In this document: positions 10,420 to 22,297 of the stretch, in pieces
How the letters are laid out: each line of letters starts with the position of its first letter
Numbering within the stretch: the stretch's first letter is position 1
NCBI GenBank assembly: GCA_944548615.1
Contig: OX155974.1
Coordinates: 1,426,001 to 1,490,000 of the forward strand
DNA length: 64,000 nucleotides
Direction: 5' to 3'
From: Micropterix aruncella
Taxonomy: Eukaryota; Arthropoda; Insecta; Lepidoptera; Micropterigidae
The notes under the pieces: generated by a model
Databases searched by the model: none
Told to the model about the DNA's origin: nothing
Seen by the model: the letters and a program-made list of their open reading frames with translations, nothing else
Position numbers and translations under genes: made by a program

Positions 10420-11220
10420 CAAATCAAATCTACGTTATATGCATTTTAAACTAAAAGTACAGATATAAGACCATATAAAATAATCAGACAATAAGGCTCT
10501 ACTTTTTTAAGTACATACTTTAAATGGGCACAATATTTGAAAAAATATTTCCTTCAAATTCGGCCAGATTATAGAAAGGGCGGCTTATCAGCATCTCCTT
10601 GATTTTTTTTTTCAATTTTATGTACTCCAGCTATTTAAATTTTGTAGGGAGTAGATTATAAAATTTAATGCTAAGGTACAAGTAGCTTTCTGTACTTTTG
10701 CCAGTCGTATTCGGGATACGCATAAAAGATATTAAAGATACAGATAAAGATATAGAGTATTTATTTCTATTACAACCATTAGGTATGTGTAAGAATGGCA
10801 TTAAATTAGTTACACAATTTAAAGTAAACTTAATGCTAAAGTAAAACTAAAGGGCATTTAAATTAAACTCAATTTAAAAAGATCATATAACATTCCTCCA
10901 AACTTTTCAATTAACAAAAACAAAGGCTATAAAGTAACAATTTACAATAAAAACAATTGACAATAAAAGACAATATATTGAATGAAATTGTTATGTACGA
11001 TATGCTGTTTTTGCAATATTTTAAAATTTCGTTATATACATATTGATTTTAAGAAGATTCACGCGGATGGATCTCTTGAAAATTTCGATTTTTTTAATCG
11101 CCATAAATGTATCAGGCAATTTATTAAATGCACGCGGGAGGCGTGCATTTAAATAATAATGAAAATATGAATCTTGTTGCAAATTTCTCAACCTTTCGTG
11201 CCAAGATGCCAAATTTCATT
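10420..11220 (-). pseudogene. LINE 3' fragment with reverse transcriptase C-terminus
   Basis: On the minus strand the stretch 11212-11021 encodes FNKLPDTFMAIKKIEIFKRS, which resembles the last residues of CR1/Jockey reverse transcriptases (FN-x-LP ... FK). The 3' end may be marked by TTTGATTTGATT at about 10430. A small hairpin AAATGCACGC / GCGTGCATTT interrupts the frame at 11126-11150. This is a dead, 5'-truncated remnant. The assignment is weak because only the tail of the protein is present. Confidence 0.4.
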
Positions 11221-11457
11221 GTTTTGATTTTTTTCCTAATAAAAATAAATAAAATCTGAACTCATCACCTTTTTGTAATTAGCATTTTTCTTGGAATTGA
11301 TAGGGGTAAACATTTTGAAACTATATTGGTAATACGTATCAAGAAAATGCATAAAATGTGGCGATGCTATTTTTTTTTATTTTATTTTTCTTTTAAAATC
11401 TTCCAAAAAACAAAATAAAAATATTTAATAAGCGAGATTTCAGTAGAATAGTCAAGC
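11221..11457. other. Intergenic, AT-rich
   Basis: Homopolymer-rich AT sequence; nothing recognised. Confidence 0.4.
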
Positions 11458-11603
11458 AGCGCAAACGAAAATAGGCCTTCCGTCTATGGCGCTCCGCTGC
11501 ACTTTCGTGTGGCAAGTTCATTGCGCGTTTGGTCGCACGCCAACGCGGTCGTGTCAGGCCCTGCGTCGCTTTTTATAGCTCCAGAGCGAGATTGCAACAA
11601 AAG
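11458..11603. repeat. Unit-shared GC-rich block (TCTATGGCGCTCCGCTGCAC)
   Basis: Matches 27470-27606 in unit 2. In unit 2 it runs uninterrupted into GAGATGGCAACAGGCAG, whereas here it is split from that sequence by the retroposon at 11615-12278. No gene. Confidence 0.6.
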
Positions 11604-11614
11604 CGAGATGGCAA

Positions 11615-12278
11615 AAACTTGCGGTGTCAACTACAACGGGCGAGCCCTTCACCACAGGACGTTTTAACGATTTTCTCGTTCTGTCGCCCTGCAGTGAACG
11701 TAGAAGACTTTGGACATAACAAATCCAACGTCCAGCTACGTCACAACCCGCAAGAAGCCAACGCCTTACCGCAAGATAGGCAGTGTTACCTGGCGGGCCG
11801 ACCCTCGCGCCCTTGCTTCCAATTGTAACCAGATTTCTCCGGTCTCTCGATTGGTTCCGAGTTCGAGGTCGCTTGCGCGGTCCTCTCCCTTACGAAGCGG
11901 TGAAACGGTGTGCACCGAATCTATCGCGGACCAAGGCGTCCTTTGTTAGACTCTGAACCGGGATCGGATGGCCAATGGTCATTTCAAGAGCAGTCGCCGT
12001 AAGGTAGACAACCACCCCCGCTCTATAGGAAACAATACAGTTCCCAGACTCCCCCGACTGTTAGTCGGAGAGCACAGTCGATTGGCTTGCGCCGCTCGGT
12101 GCGCAGACCGTCCAGGAGCGCCAGAGGTTTGATTCCCAGGGGAGATTGGTTGACCCAGTGTCCTACCCAGGTTCGCACCCCATGCGTGGAGGCCATCGGA
12201 TGGGTGTTGACCCGTGAGTGTGACCGACCCTGAACACATGGGTCATCGTGGCCACCCCATCATGGGCCCATTAGCTCC
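11615..12278 (-). mobile_element. 664-bp GC-rich retroposon, full-length copy
   Basis: Flanked by the 11-bp direct repeat CGAGATGGCAA (11604-11614 and 12279-12289). Unit 2 at about 27596-27610 holds the site without insertion. It matches the element at 47803-48474 in opposite orientation, which has its own 13-bp duplication. Longish target duplications of variable length point to reverse-transcription-primed insertion (SINE or truncated LINE). A string AGGTTTGATTCCC at about 12125 resembles a Pol III B box but sits mid-element, so tRNA-SINE status is unproven. There is no convincing protein. Confidence 0.7.
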
Positions 12279-12289
12279 CGAGATGGCAA

Positions 12290-12851
12290 CAGGCAGTAGG
12301 GCTTCTCAAGTGGCAGCCTAGCGATATTTTTTAATTCTTTGTTATAAATACCAGTTTTTAGTACCAAGAGGGCTCGGCTGGTTGACCGTACACAAATTAA
12401 CTGCAATGACATACGGGGTAAGTATTGATTAACAGGCATCCTTAAAGGGGGCTAATCTGTACGAGCAGATAAGCAACTTTTGATTTAAAAAAAGGTATTT
12501 CAAAAAAAAAATCTTCTTTTGAAAAATAGTATAAAAGGCTCTAAGCACGATGCGCTATCTAGCGGTAAGTAGATATCGCTAATATCGTTTCTAAGTGACA
12601 TTTTACCTACCAATAGATGGCGCAACGCGCTCAAAATGTTTTTTAACAGTCAAGTTCTTCAAATTTGTAAATTTAAAAAAAACACAAAAATCAACATTTA
12701 TTGGGCTCAAATTTGGGCTGTTAACTTTGATAATAAAGTACTTGGATTAGCTCCGCCGCGCGCGTCGTCAGATAGTTCTTAACAGTCCTTAATATGTGGC
12801 ACTCAGCCCCATCATGCAGGGAAATAAAACAACGATGAACATCCATGTGAA
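12290..12851. repeat. Unit-shared block with relative of the 390-bp MITE
   Basis: Equals 27608-28190 in unit 2. Within it, about 12450-12740 shows the CTATCTAGCGGTAAGTAG / CTACCAATAGATGGCGCAA palindrome of the MITE family seen at 1851-2238, with different outer ends (AGCAACTTTTGAT / TTAACTTTGAT). No gene. Confidence 0.55.
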
Positions 12852-13048
12852 TATAAAATCGAAGACTATCGCGGTTGTTTGACATTATAAATAGGATAGA
12901 AAACGAATTTACCGCGTGAAATTTGTAGGACCCGACGTTTCGGTGTCTAGGGTAGACTGTCTACCCTAGACAACGGCGGCTGCAACGTCACCGAAACGTC
13001 GGGTCCTACAAACTTCACGCGGTAAATTCGTTTTCTATCCTATTTATA
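12852..13048. mobile_element. 197-bp foldback insertion with near-perfect inverted arms
   Basis: Arms from about 12884 (ATTATAAATAGGATAG) to 12946 are mirrored at 12985-13048. A nested TCTAGGGTAGAC / GTCTACCCTAGA sits at the tip. It is flanked by ATCCATGTGAA on both sides (12841-12851, 13049-13059), and unit 2 (about 28165-28190) has the single uninserted copy. The outer left 32 bp (TCGAAGACTATCGCGGTTG) is not mirrored. One arm only is present at 38793-38885, and a shrunken copy lies at 63216-63284. Non-coding. Confidence 0.75.
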
Positions 13049-13059
13049 ATCCATGTGAA

Positions 13060-13340
13060 GTTCCAACTTGTAACAAATTAAGGTATATACCGACGTCCAT
13101 TTATAGTAATTTTAGACGACATGAAATAATAGCGACAGACAGTACCAGACACGGACATTGCACCACATATCAGCTGGCTTGGAGGACGTTTCCACAGTTG
13201 GTTGTATTTATATTTCCTCAACTCTTTTGCATATCGGGAAGATATTACTTGTAACTCATTCAGGTTGATAGTTGCTAGATACTGTCTAATTCTTATGTTT
13301 TCGGACGAACATCAGTTGTTTCTTTTTCATAGTAGTCGGC
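13060..13340. other. Unit-shared intergenic DNA
   Basis: Matches 28190-28437 and 38886-39170. No ORF of note. Confidence 0.5.
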
Positions 13341-13625
13341 CGAGATGTAGTCGGCATATTTTGTGACCTTTCCAAGGCCTTTGACTGCGTAGGTACAGCA
13401 CGAAACGTTGGTTAGGAAACTTGAATACTACGGCATTACAGGTAGTTCATTAGCCCTTCTAAAAACTACTACGTAATACGCTTCTACAATAAAGTCCCAG
13501 AATACATGCAAAATTTATCTGTGATACAATTTAAGTCATTTATTAAGAAGAAGTAGTACTCAAAGGGCTACTATAAAATAAATGATTATCTAGACGACAA
13601 AGACCCTTGGAAATAAAATGGTTAC
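13341..13625 (+). pseudogene. Internally deleted LINE reverse transcriptase remnant
   Basis: Translation gives a palm motif (GIFCDLSKAFDCV). After a short stretch it jumps to C-terminal motifs (FYNKVPEYMQNLSVIQFKSF), so several hundred residues, including the FADD site, are missing. Stops interrupt the rest. A dead CR1/Jockey-type relic. Confidence 0.6.
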
Positions 13626-13690
13626 CTCAATGATTTATATCACGTTATATGTCACAATAATTTGTTATAATGTCACAATAATTTAATTTT

Positions 13691-14632
13691 AAGCTATTGC
13701 ATAGCTTTTATCGCCGGCAGGCCAGCGCGGCGACCGAATGAAGAAATTTCTTAACGAAAATTAATGATTTTAAACTGATAATTACGTCTAAACGAGTACT
13801 GCTTACGATTCGAAAAAAAAATATGTTTAACAAGAACATTTTCCTAATATTCTTAGATTTGAATGTTTGAGATTTTGTTTATATTACATTGTTGTTTTTA
13901 AGTTTATATATATATATATATATTGGACTGTGAGGAAGGTTGGTTATTTTAAAGGGATTATAGGCATCATTGTGGAGAGGAGAAGGAATCAAAGTTTACG
14001 CACCTTTCTATTTTTCGTGCGATTCCTTGCTGCAATTTCACTCCAAAATGTCTCCAAATATTCGGCTGGCCAGCTCACGAACGCGATAATTACTATCACA
14101 GCACGATAACGAGAACACTCAAGGAGCACGTCTGGTTCGGCCGGCGCGTAATTTCTCACTGATTGGGAATTGGGAGGTAGGTAGGATATAAATATATATT
14201 ATACGGTATAATTGAAAATGGCCTAACCATTACAGTGTAATTAATTTGTGAAATTAGGTCTAAACGAACACAAAAACAACTACTACGCAAATACTATCTG
14301 GCGTATTATTATGAAACCTGCACCATTTTAAAGATAATTTAATTATCTATCTTTTTAACTACGATTTTTTTCGAATAGTCAAAGAATAATGTCTGTTTTT
14401 TTTGCTTTATTGAATAAAATTCGTGCGCGGCGCTCTATCGGAAGACGTTTAAATTATTCCGAATCATTTGCTTCCGCAGCCGCAAATGATTCGGAATAAT
14501 TTCAACGTTTTCCGATAGAGCGCAGTTATCTGATATCAGAAAAAATAAAATAAATAAATAATTATAATTGCATAAGTTGTTAAAAATGCTATGCAATAGC
14601 TTTACCGCGGCAGTCCCCGGGTGCCACACGTA
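13691..14632. mobile_element. Palindrome-centred MITE, copy B, with internal insertion
   Basis: Starts AAGCTATTGCATAGC and ends GTGCCACACGTA, like copy A. The centre hairpin (about 14430-14520) pairs CTATCGGAAGACG with CGTTTTCCGATAG. Compared with the other copies it carries about 345 extra bases, roughly 13890-14235, that begin with a (TA)n tract and contain no recognisable gene. Confidence 0.7.
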
Positions 14633-15170
14633 TTTTTTATATCATTTATGTATGTTTGTATGCATTATTGACGTCAAAAAGTTACGATTTCGTACTATTT
14701 TGAATAAAAAACTGGCAGTTCCATGTGTATTTATGTATATGATTATGATTATTGTCTGATTTCAAATATTCTTCTAATTAAAGGTTGTATTCATCAATGG
14801 GAAGGACTGCGGAGATGTAGGGTTCCGTACCTACGCTGTGGCAGCAACCATTTTTATAGAAATGGTTGCTGCCACAGAAACGTAGCTCTTTGGCGTATGT
14901 ACCTGTGTGCACGATTTCGGCCCAACAAGGCATATATCTACCAAATTTCTAGCCGATAAGTCCAATATTTGAAGATTGAAATATGAGTAGGGCGCTCCTT
15001 GGTGAACTAATTTCAACCACAAACATTAGAACTCCTGCCATGACCAGATGAAGCTATTGAGCTGAATAATCCGATTAAGCTGAACTTTTGATGCAAGCAA
15101 ACAATTGATCATCATTGATCAAGAGTTAAACATATTATGGTTGAAATCAATCCATCAGGGGGTCGCACAA
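14633..15170. repeat. Intergenic DNA with a 55-bp hairpin
   Basis: No gene. At 14831-14885 CTGTGGCAGCAACCATTT pairs with AAATGGTTGCTGCCACAG, extended by CTACG / CGTAG with a few unpaired bases. A (TTA)n microsatellite lies at about 15181-15205. The hairpin could be a small foldback relic. Confidence 0.5.
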
Positions 15171-15205
15171 GTCATATATAATTTATTATTATTATTATTA
15201 TTATT

Positions 15206-15740
15206 TAATCAGGACAGGCAGCTTTGCTGATACGTCCAGATCAGATCTTGTAAAGCTAAACAATATTAACAATATAATATAGACAATTATAACAAGTTTT
15301 TAGGTACAAATCGAGTCTGTTTTAAAATTGATTGACAGAGATTGCACTAATCACTTCAAATGGTAGTTTATTCCACATGTCCACCACTCAATTTGGCAGA
15401 ACGTTCTTAAGGGGATTAGATTTAAATTTTGTACGGTTGAGTTTTTTGTTGTGACCTCGAAGATTTGTGTTGACGTTGAATTTGTAAATATCCTTCAGTG
15501 CAGGTACATCGTAATAATGTGTTAGAATTGTACCTATATGTCTTAATCAGGTCCCCTCTTTGTCTTCTTTGTTTGAGTGTAGTAATTCCAAGTAATTTCA
15601 AGCAATCTTCATAATTCCTATTCTTCAGGTCCACTGGCATTTTGGTTGCCTTCACTGAACCTTTTCCAGGATAACTACATCTTTGCATAAGTAAGGGTTC
15701 CAGATCTGACAGCCATACTCAAGAATAGGTCTCACATATA
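15206..15740 (-). pseudogene. CR1/L2-type reverse transcriptase C-terminal fragment
   Basis: Minus-strand residues at 15688-15422 include KATKMPVDLKNRNYEDCLKL and GITTLKQRRQRGDLIKTYR, the conserved post-thumb segment of CR1/L2-like reverse transcriptases (x-KL-LGLTTLE-x-RR-x-RGDLI-x-TY). The 3' continuation (FKSNPLKNVL-like, downstream to about 15330) is frame-broken. Only the end of ORF2 survives. Confidence 0.65.
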
Positions 15741-16240
15741 CCTTGTAGATCTTGATAAAAAACCTCTATTGACAGATGTTGGAAAGCCTTCGTTATTAGA
15801 AAGAGAGTAGAGTTCCTCGAAATAGGGTTCCTAGAATATAGAGTTCTTTGTTGATCTTGCGCGACTATACGCCAGATTTTTGTTGATCCGTTTGCATTTG
15901 TTGATCCGGACATGATTTGTTGATCTAATACTCCAACCACCATACATGCGTTGATCCGATCGGATCAACAAGTGAAATCGGTTTCTTCCTCTAAGCCCCG
16001 CCCACTTTTAGCATCATTTATACAGATCACTCTTTATAGTTTGTTGATCCAATTCAAATGGACCAATCAGAACGCACTGTCACAAATGGCGTATATGGGC
16101 ATTCTTAACGCATTATTTGTAATAATATGATGAAACCTCTTCATAACGAGATAAATGAACCACTTTTGGCATTTTTATATGAAACGCTTTATCCGATTTA
16201 GCTGAAATTTGGCATGCTGGCATCGTTTTGTCATGGCATG
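15741..16240. other. Intergenic DNA with clustered GTTGATC motifs
   Basis: No gene is supported. Between 15858 and 16060 the heptamer GTTGATC recurs about seven times counting both strands, including the perfect palindrome GTTGATCCGATCGGATCAAC at 15950-15969. This suggests abutting inverted ends of an unidentified element. Confidence 0.45.
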
Positions 16241-16760
16241 AGCGAAAAGATTGTAGTTAAGATCCGTCCACCCAGGGTTGGCTCCCGACGAGGGAACTCC
16301 TCAACGGTCAAAAGCAGAAACCTAAAATTTTGAGTACGCATTCAAATCAAATCAAATCAAATCAAATAATGTATTATCCTAAAAACGAATACATAGTTGT
16401 ATAGACAGTTGTATTACATTTACATTTGGCCGTGACATTATTTAATTCTTCTTAATGATCAAATTCTTCTATTAATAATCAAAACATAAAAGGTTACTCG
16501 TAAGAATAAACAAGGTATTATTGTAGAAAATAAATCTAGTCTCATCATTTAGTTTACTAGATAATAAACACGGAGTAAGATATGTAGAAAGTAAGATATA
16601 GATATGCAAAGTATAGAGAAGATATGTAGAAATTAACTCAATAAGTAGTGATTCTATTACATTGAATATAATGAAGTAATGAGAAAAAAAAAGGTGTTTT
16701 TTTTAGTATAAAATTAATAAATGTAATGTCAAAAAGAACAAAAAAAATGTGACGATTGTC
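16241..16760 (-). mobile_element. LINE 3' tail with (TTTGA)n repeat
   Basis: At 16343-16367 the plus strand reads AAATCAAATCAAATCAAATC, which on the minus strand is a 3' tail of TTTGA pentamers typical of CR1/Jockey LINEs. Up to about 16760 lies AT-rich sequence without readable protein, presumably 3' UTR. Just before it, 16241-16342 is a diverged copy of the 120-bp tandem repeat of 18350-18680. Confidence 0.5.
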
Positions 16761-16764
16761 AAAA

Positions 16765-17862
16765 ATAAAAACAAAATATAATGTATGACGTTTTCCAAAA
16801 CAAGCAAGGGAATGCAACAAACAGCTGGACTATCCCTCATAGTACACTCATGTAAGGACAGTCCATCAACTATCTGTGCTTGTTCTAATCTAGACAAGGT
16901 GAGCACGATTAAATACCTAGGCTTGACTTTGGACGATAGATTGACCTGGTCTTACCATATCTACAACACAGCGGCTAAAATTCGCAAACTCATTCATCCA
17001 TTTAAACTTCTACGTAACGTAATGTCGAAACCATTACTAAAAGTTGTCTATTACGCACTTGCTCACAGCATTATATCATATGGGATTCTTGGTTGGGGCG
17101 GTGCAGCACTATCACACCTCGATCCACTTGTTAAAGCTCAGAAGGCGCTGTTAAGAGTTGTCAACAAAAGATACCCGTCTGAGCAACTTTTTCGTGAGTT
17201 CTCTGTTCTTGACGTACGGCAAACATTTGCTAAAACGATAATACTCTATTATCATAAACATAAAGAATTGCACCAGCACACAACCCATAAAATTATTACA
17301 CGAGCGATAACTAATAGTAACCACATAGTGCCCAAACTGAATAGTTCCCATGCACAAAGACATTTTCTTTACTTGGCACCGTCGTTGTTCAATAAAACTA
17401 AGAATATACCCGGCATTTATACTCAAGGTATTAATATAAAAACAAATATAAACAAAAAAAGACTAACCCACTGGTTGATCACCCAGGGAAGGAAAGAAAC
17501 CGAAAAATTAATTTGCTTTATTCCTATCTAACTTAACATTCCTAACACAATATTATTAACCTACCATATATTTATGATTATTATTATTTATGATTATTAT
17601 ATATTATTATTATTATTATCACATACCGTTTTAGATAATTTGAAATTTTATTTTTTACTAAAATTTTACTTTACTTGATTTTATTTTTCACGGCATTCTT
17701 CAACGAATTTTTTTATTTAGCATTAGGCAGTACTTAATTATACGATTCTGAGCCTACCTTAGTGCGGACGTCTCGTGCGATCCAGTTAGGTTAGGTTTAA
17801 TTCATTTGTAACTAATACTATGATTTTTTGTAAATAAAGAATTTGAATTTGAATTTGAATGT
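16765..17862 (+). pseudogene. 5'-truncated LINE, reverse transcriptase C-terminal third
   Basis: The open segment 16785-17531 encodes TIKYLGLTLDDRLTW, IISYGILGWGGAA, LVKAQKALLRVVNKRY and LAPSLFNKTKN, the thumb and C-terminal region of a Jockey/CR1 reverse transcriptase. The catalytic FADD part is absent and the frame is lost just upstream (near 16765). A 3' UTR follows and ends at 17862 in TTTGAA hexamers. It is a typical dead-on-arrival copy. A minus-strand relative of the same group lies at 44340-44794. Confidence 0.8.
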
Positions 17863-17989
17863 CTTAATGATTATACATATTTCAAATAAAAATAGTCAAG
17901 ATATATAATTAATATGTGCCTACCTAATAATAAAAATAGTCAATACATTTTAGTCAAAGTGAAAATTGATTAAAAACCTATTACAGAAA

Positions 17990-18240
17990 GAGATATAGTC
18001 GAGATGCATACAGTTTTTGTACAATTTTCTTTAATGAGATATAGCTTGAGTTTATTTTTAAATTGGGGCATTTTTCCTTCGCGGCATATTTTTTTGATAC
18101 TAGAGGGTAGCTTATTGTAGCATATAATTCCGACAAAGTTCGGATCCCTTTTAAAAAAATCTAGATTTAAACGAGGAAAAATCAGATTATTTCTTCCCCT
18201 GGTAAAGTGTTTATGGGTATCTGATTGTATCGGCAGCTGA
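17990..18240 (-). pseudogene. Short LINE C-terminal remnant (minus)
   Basis: Read on the minus strand this gives KRDPNFVGI, a Ser/Lys-rich KKICREGKMPQFKNKLKLYL stretch and ISTISLSVIGF, the last ~70 residues of a CR1-like reverse transcriptase. A closely related fragment lies on the plus strand at 28437-28640, next to the same flanking block but inverted. Confidence 0.6.
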
Positions 18241-18349
18241 GCTAGGTTTTTTATGATCGATTTAACGCATTATAAAACTTATAAAGATGGAAGGGTGAGG
18301 ATTTTAAGCCTTCTGAAATTACCACGGCATGATTCTACATAACCATTCT

Positions 18350-18680
18350 TCATTTATGATAGCAACTTCCAAGTTCCACCATGACATGGCTGATGTGCCC
18401 TGGGCTGGCCTCCGAAGAGGGAACTCCTCCACGGTCAACAGCAGAGACCCAAAATGTTGTGTAAGCATTCAATTATGATAGCAGCTTCCAAGTTCCACCA
18501 TGACATGGCTGATGTACCCTGGGTTTGCTCCCGATGAGGGAGCTCCTCAACGGTCAACCACAGAGACCAAAATTTTTGTGTACGCTTTCAATTATAATAG
18601 CAACTTCCAAGTTTCACCATGACATGGCTGTTGTACCCTGGCTGTTGTAGCTGGTGTACCCTGGGTTAATACCCTCAAAA
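18350..18680. repeat. Three tandem ~120-bp repeats
   Basis: Each unit begins near ATGATAGCAACTTCCAAG, continues CCACCATGACATGGCTG and TCCTCAACGGTCAA, and ends GTGTAAGCATTCAA. The third unit is degenerate. The same trio is at 28795-29110, a single diverged copy is at 16241-16342. Non-coding. Confidence 0.65.
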
Positions 18681-19298
18681 ACGTCTTGAAATTGTTGAAG
18701 CGGAGCGAAAGGGTTGTCAAGATTAACGGAAAACACATCTAGTGCAGTAGTCAGGTTGCTAAGTTATTACGTTGAAGTGTTGAAATGTTTCTACGAAACC
18801 ACCAACTATGATAATGATGACCATCCAAGTAGACATTGATACAAATAGATGACCGTCGATGGCCATCCAAGTAGATATTAGACGACGAAACAAAGTCCGT
18901 AATATAAGGGAATGTCAACTTACCGAAACTGTTCATTAATAGGTACCCTCAAAGCGTCTTGAAATTTATGAAACGGAAAGAAAAATATATCCTAGGTATA
19001 ACTCATTTTATCTGCCGTTTTGAACTTCATTCGTTGAACTGAGCGGAAGACGAAATTCGAATTATTAGCTGGCAAGATTTTGATATGAAATTAAACCACG
19101 GAATAGTAGCAAAAGTTAAATTTAATATTATTAATAACATCAATTATTCCACTAATACCTACTATAACATATTGCAGAAATTACCACCATTTGTAATTAA
19201 GGGGTAAGTGGAATAAAACAATAATAATATTAAACCGAACGACATAATATTAAAACACTATGGATCTTATAACTATACCTTATAACTTATAACCTATA
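18681..19298. other. Unit-shared intergenic DNA
   Basis: Matches 29111-29785 in unit 2, which has about 45 extra bases near 29180-29225. No gene is recognised. Confidence 0.5.
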
Positions 19299-19303
19299 AA
19301 CTT

Positions 19304-21902
19304 ATGTGTTGCGGAATTAAGTTAAAATCAAACGAGTTAATAATATTGTGTATTTATAGGATACCAAATGGTGACTTAGAAATATTTTTCAACAATTTGA
19401 GTTGTATATTAAATATGATAATCTCGAAAAAAAATATAATTACCACGGATCATAATATTAATCTACTAGAAAACAATCGTAATGTAAGAAGATTAAAATC
19501 GATTTTAGCAGAAAATTATATGAGTGTAACAGTAAATTCACCAACTAGAATTACTATCACTTCTAGCACCCTCATTGACAATATATTTACAAACTTACCA
19601 AAATTCATATATGAAAGTAGAGTACTCTCACTAGGTATCTCTGACCATGAAGCAATATCTCTGACTATCAAAAATGTAAATCCAAACTTAATTGAAGCAA
19701 CCAGTTTAAAATCTCTTAAAAGAGTATTTTCACATAAATCACAAGAAGAATTCAACTACAGATTATCTAAAATTAATTGGAAATATATTTACAATCAAGA
19801 AACCGATAAATCTAGATGGTTTTCTATATTTTTAGCAATTACAACAGAAATCTTTAACAAATCATTTCCTTGTAAAAATGTCAAAATCAAATCAAATTTC
19901 AAAATAAACTGGATTACAAAAGGAATAAAAGTTTCTTGCAAAAATAAAAGAAAATTATATGTTACTTTAAAAAAGAATAATCACGATCAAAGTCTAAGAC
20001 ATCATTGTAGACAATATAATACCAGATTAAAAAAGGTGATAAAGCTTCGTCGGCGATTAGCGACAAAAAAATACATAGAGACGCAAAAGAATAAAAGTAA
20101 AGCAATTTGGAACGTTGTAAAATTGATACGAACAGAACAAACGAACCCAGAAGTAATATTGAAATACTCTCGGGAGATAATTTCTCGAAAGTAGATAACC
20201 CGAACGTTGTAGCAACCGAATTTAATGAATATTTTATAAATTCCTCGAAAGTAAAGGTGCCTCAAAATAACAAATACGAATATAAATTATATTTAAATAA
20301 TGCAAGAAAGATCACAAATTCACTGTTCATGAAACACACGACTAGTGGGGAAATTGAAAAAATAGTTCATAAATTCAAAAACACAAATTCTGCGGGATTG
20401 GATGAGATTCCAATGTTCATAATCAAAAGAGCTATCGAATATATAAAAAATCCTCTAACTCAAGCTATCAATGCCTCCATAGAGAGCGGAATATTTCCTA
20501 AAGAATTAAAAGTGGCAAAAATAATTCCACTACATAAAAAAGGCTCGAAAACTGAAAAAGGTAATTATAGACCAATTGCAATTCTGTCTTCTTTTTCAAA
20601 AATAATAGAAAGCGTTGTAAAAATAAGGCTTATAGATTATTTCGAGGCTTATGGTATTCTTAGTGATAGGCAATTCAGATATAGGAAACATATGTCTACC
20701 AATAAAGCGATTGGGGAATTCGTATCATGTGTAACCCGCTCACAAATAGATAAATGGTTAACGTTAGGAATTTTTTGCGATTTATCTAAAGCATTCGATT
20801 GCGTAAATCATGATATTTTATTGAGCAAACTCGATCGTTATGGTGTCAGAGGATATTCTTTACAGTGGATTCAGTCTTACTTGGAAGATAGAACGCAGGT
20901 AGTCGAAATTAAACATCGTCAGAATGGCACCGTACGAAACAACTACTCAGCCCCTATAGTAAATAGCCTCGGCGTTCCACAGGGTTCTATTTTGGGGCCA
21001 ATTTTATTTTTAGCGTACGTCAACGACTTGCCAATAAATTTCAAAGAAATAGACGTAACAATGTTTGCAGACGACACAAGCCTAGTAGTTGTGGGTAAGG
21101 ATACACTCGAATTGCAATCAAAGTCAAACGATATTTTATCCAAGCTTTATAGATGGTTCAACAGCAATAACCTCGCTTTAAATGCTTCAAAAAGCAACTT
21201 TATTTATTTTTCAAATTCCAAAAACAGAAATCATGACAAACCAATACATTTATCAATTAATAATTATACAGTCCCTCAAACAGCAAGTGTTAGATTCTTA
21301 GGTGTGAATATCGATGAAAATCTAAAATGGAATTTGCACTGTGAGAACCTCGAGGACAGATTAAGTCGGGCATGTTATGCATTACGAATCATAAGGAAAA
21401 CGCTAAATGAAGTCCAGACTAGAAATGTGTATTTTAGCTACTTTGAATGTATTTTAAGTTACGCTATTAGTACTTGGGGTAATTGTTATGCGTGCCACAG
21501 AGAACCTCTATTCAAACTGCAAAAAAGAGCAATACGCAATATAGCAAATTTGAAATGGGACGAATCCTGCAGAAGTCATTTTAAACGACTGAAAATTCTA
21601 ACGTTCATTTCATTGTACCTTTTAAATGTACTAACGGATTTCCACAAGAAAAGAGACCTTCAAAAAAAAATTTCCGATATTCATGACATAAACACCAGAA
21701 ACAAATCAAAATACATGTTACCTAAAGCAAATTTAAAAATAGCGAGACAAGTCAAGGAATACTCCCTATTTTTTTAATATGTTACCTCCATATATTAAAG
21801 ATATTAAAAATAACAATATATTTAAAAAGTCCTTAAAAAAGTTTCTTTTAGAAAATATGTTTTACACCTTTGAAGAATACGTACAATTCACCAAGAACGG
21901 CT
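19304..21902 (+). pseudogene. LINE ORF2: partial endonuclease + reverse transcriptase, two frameshifts
   Basis: The first segment (to 20194) holds the second half of an AP-like endonuclease. The GDFN motif has decayed to TDHNIN, and SDHEA is kept. After a frameshift near 20110-20150 the second segment (to 21777) carries the reverse transcriptase: YRPIAILSSFSKIIE, FCDLSKAFDCVNHD, GVPQGSILGPILF and the intact catalytic FADDTSLVV, then VRFLGVNIDENLKW and LQKRAIRNIA. A T7 homopolymer at about 21769 shifts the frame again, and the natural C-terminus runs on to about 21902. Two small indels and a missing 5' end make it inactive, but the catalytic core is well preserved, so insertion was fairly recent. 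Confidence 0.88.
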
Positions 21903-22290
21903 AACGAAAGTATTGTGTAAAATCGAAAATTAAATATGTATAAATAACTATTTATAAGTTTTGAAGACGATAAACTAAACTTGAAACTTGAAAAATACAA
22001 TGTAACGATTTCAAATGAAATGATTATAAACTGTAATTCCTTTTCTAAATTTTATATTTTTTTAAATTTTATTTGTTTTAAGTGAATGCGACTAAATATT
22101 ATTTATTGTGATTTGATATTTTTAAATGATATTTTAATTTAAATTTTAATCGTTAAGTTACACTAATTTTATTTCTTATTCTTTTAATTTAAGTTATTTC
22201 TCATGCTTTCAAGTATTATTACCTGTTATTTTAGTATGTTTCTACAATCTGTAAAGATTTTTGAAAATAAACAACTTGAACTTGAACTTG
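19306..22290 (+). mobile_element. 5'-truncated CR1/Jockey-like LINE, ~3.0 kb
   Basis: The element follows AACTTAT at 19299-19305, and AACTTAT recurs at 22291-22297 after a 3' tail of CTTGAA hexamers. Unit 2 (about 29785-29795) reads TTAAACTTATCCAGCATAAC without insertion. The 5' truncation removes ORF1 and the first half of the endonuclease. The apparent ATG at 19304 overlaps the target duplication and is fortuitous. Confidence 0.85.
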
Positions 22291-22297
22291 AACTTAT

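Noticed and set aside
12079..12136. tRNA gene or tRNA-derived SINE head around GGTTTGATTCC
   Set aside because: Only a B-box-like string. No cloverleaf can be folded and the position is central rather than at the 5' end.
11979..12239. GC-rich open frames in the 664-bp retroposon (and 47851-48303)
   Set aside because: Low-complexity proteins without motifs, not conserved in frame between copies. High GC alone keeps the frames open.
14831..14885. Hairpin as a microRNA precursor
   Set aside because: Almost perfect pairing with a short loop and TE-rich context fit a foldback relic better. No expression evidence.
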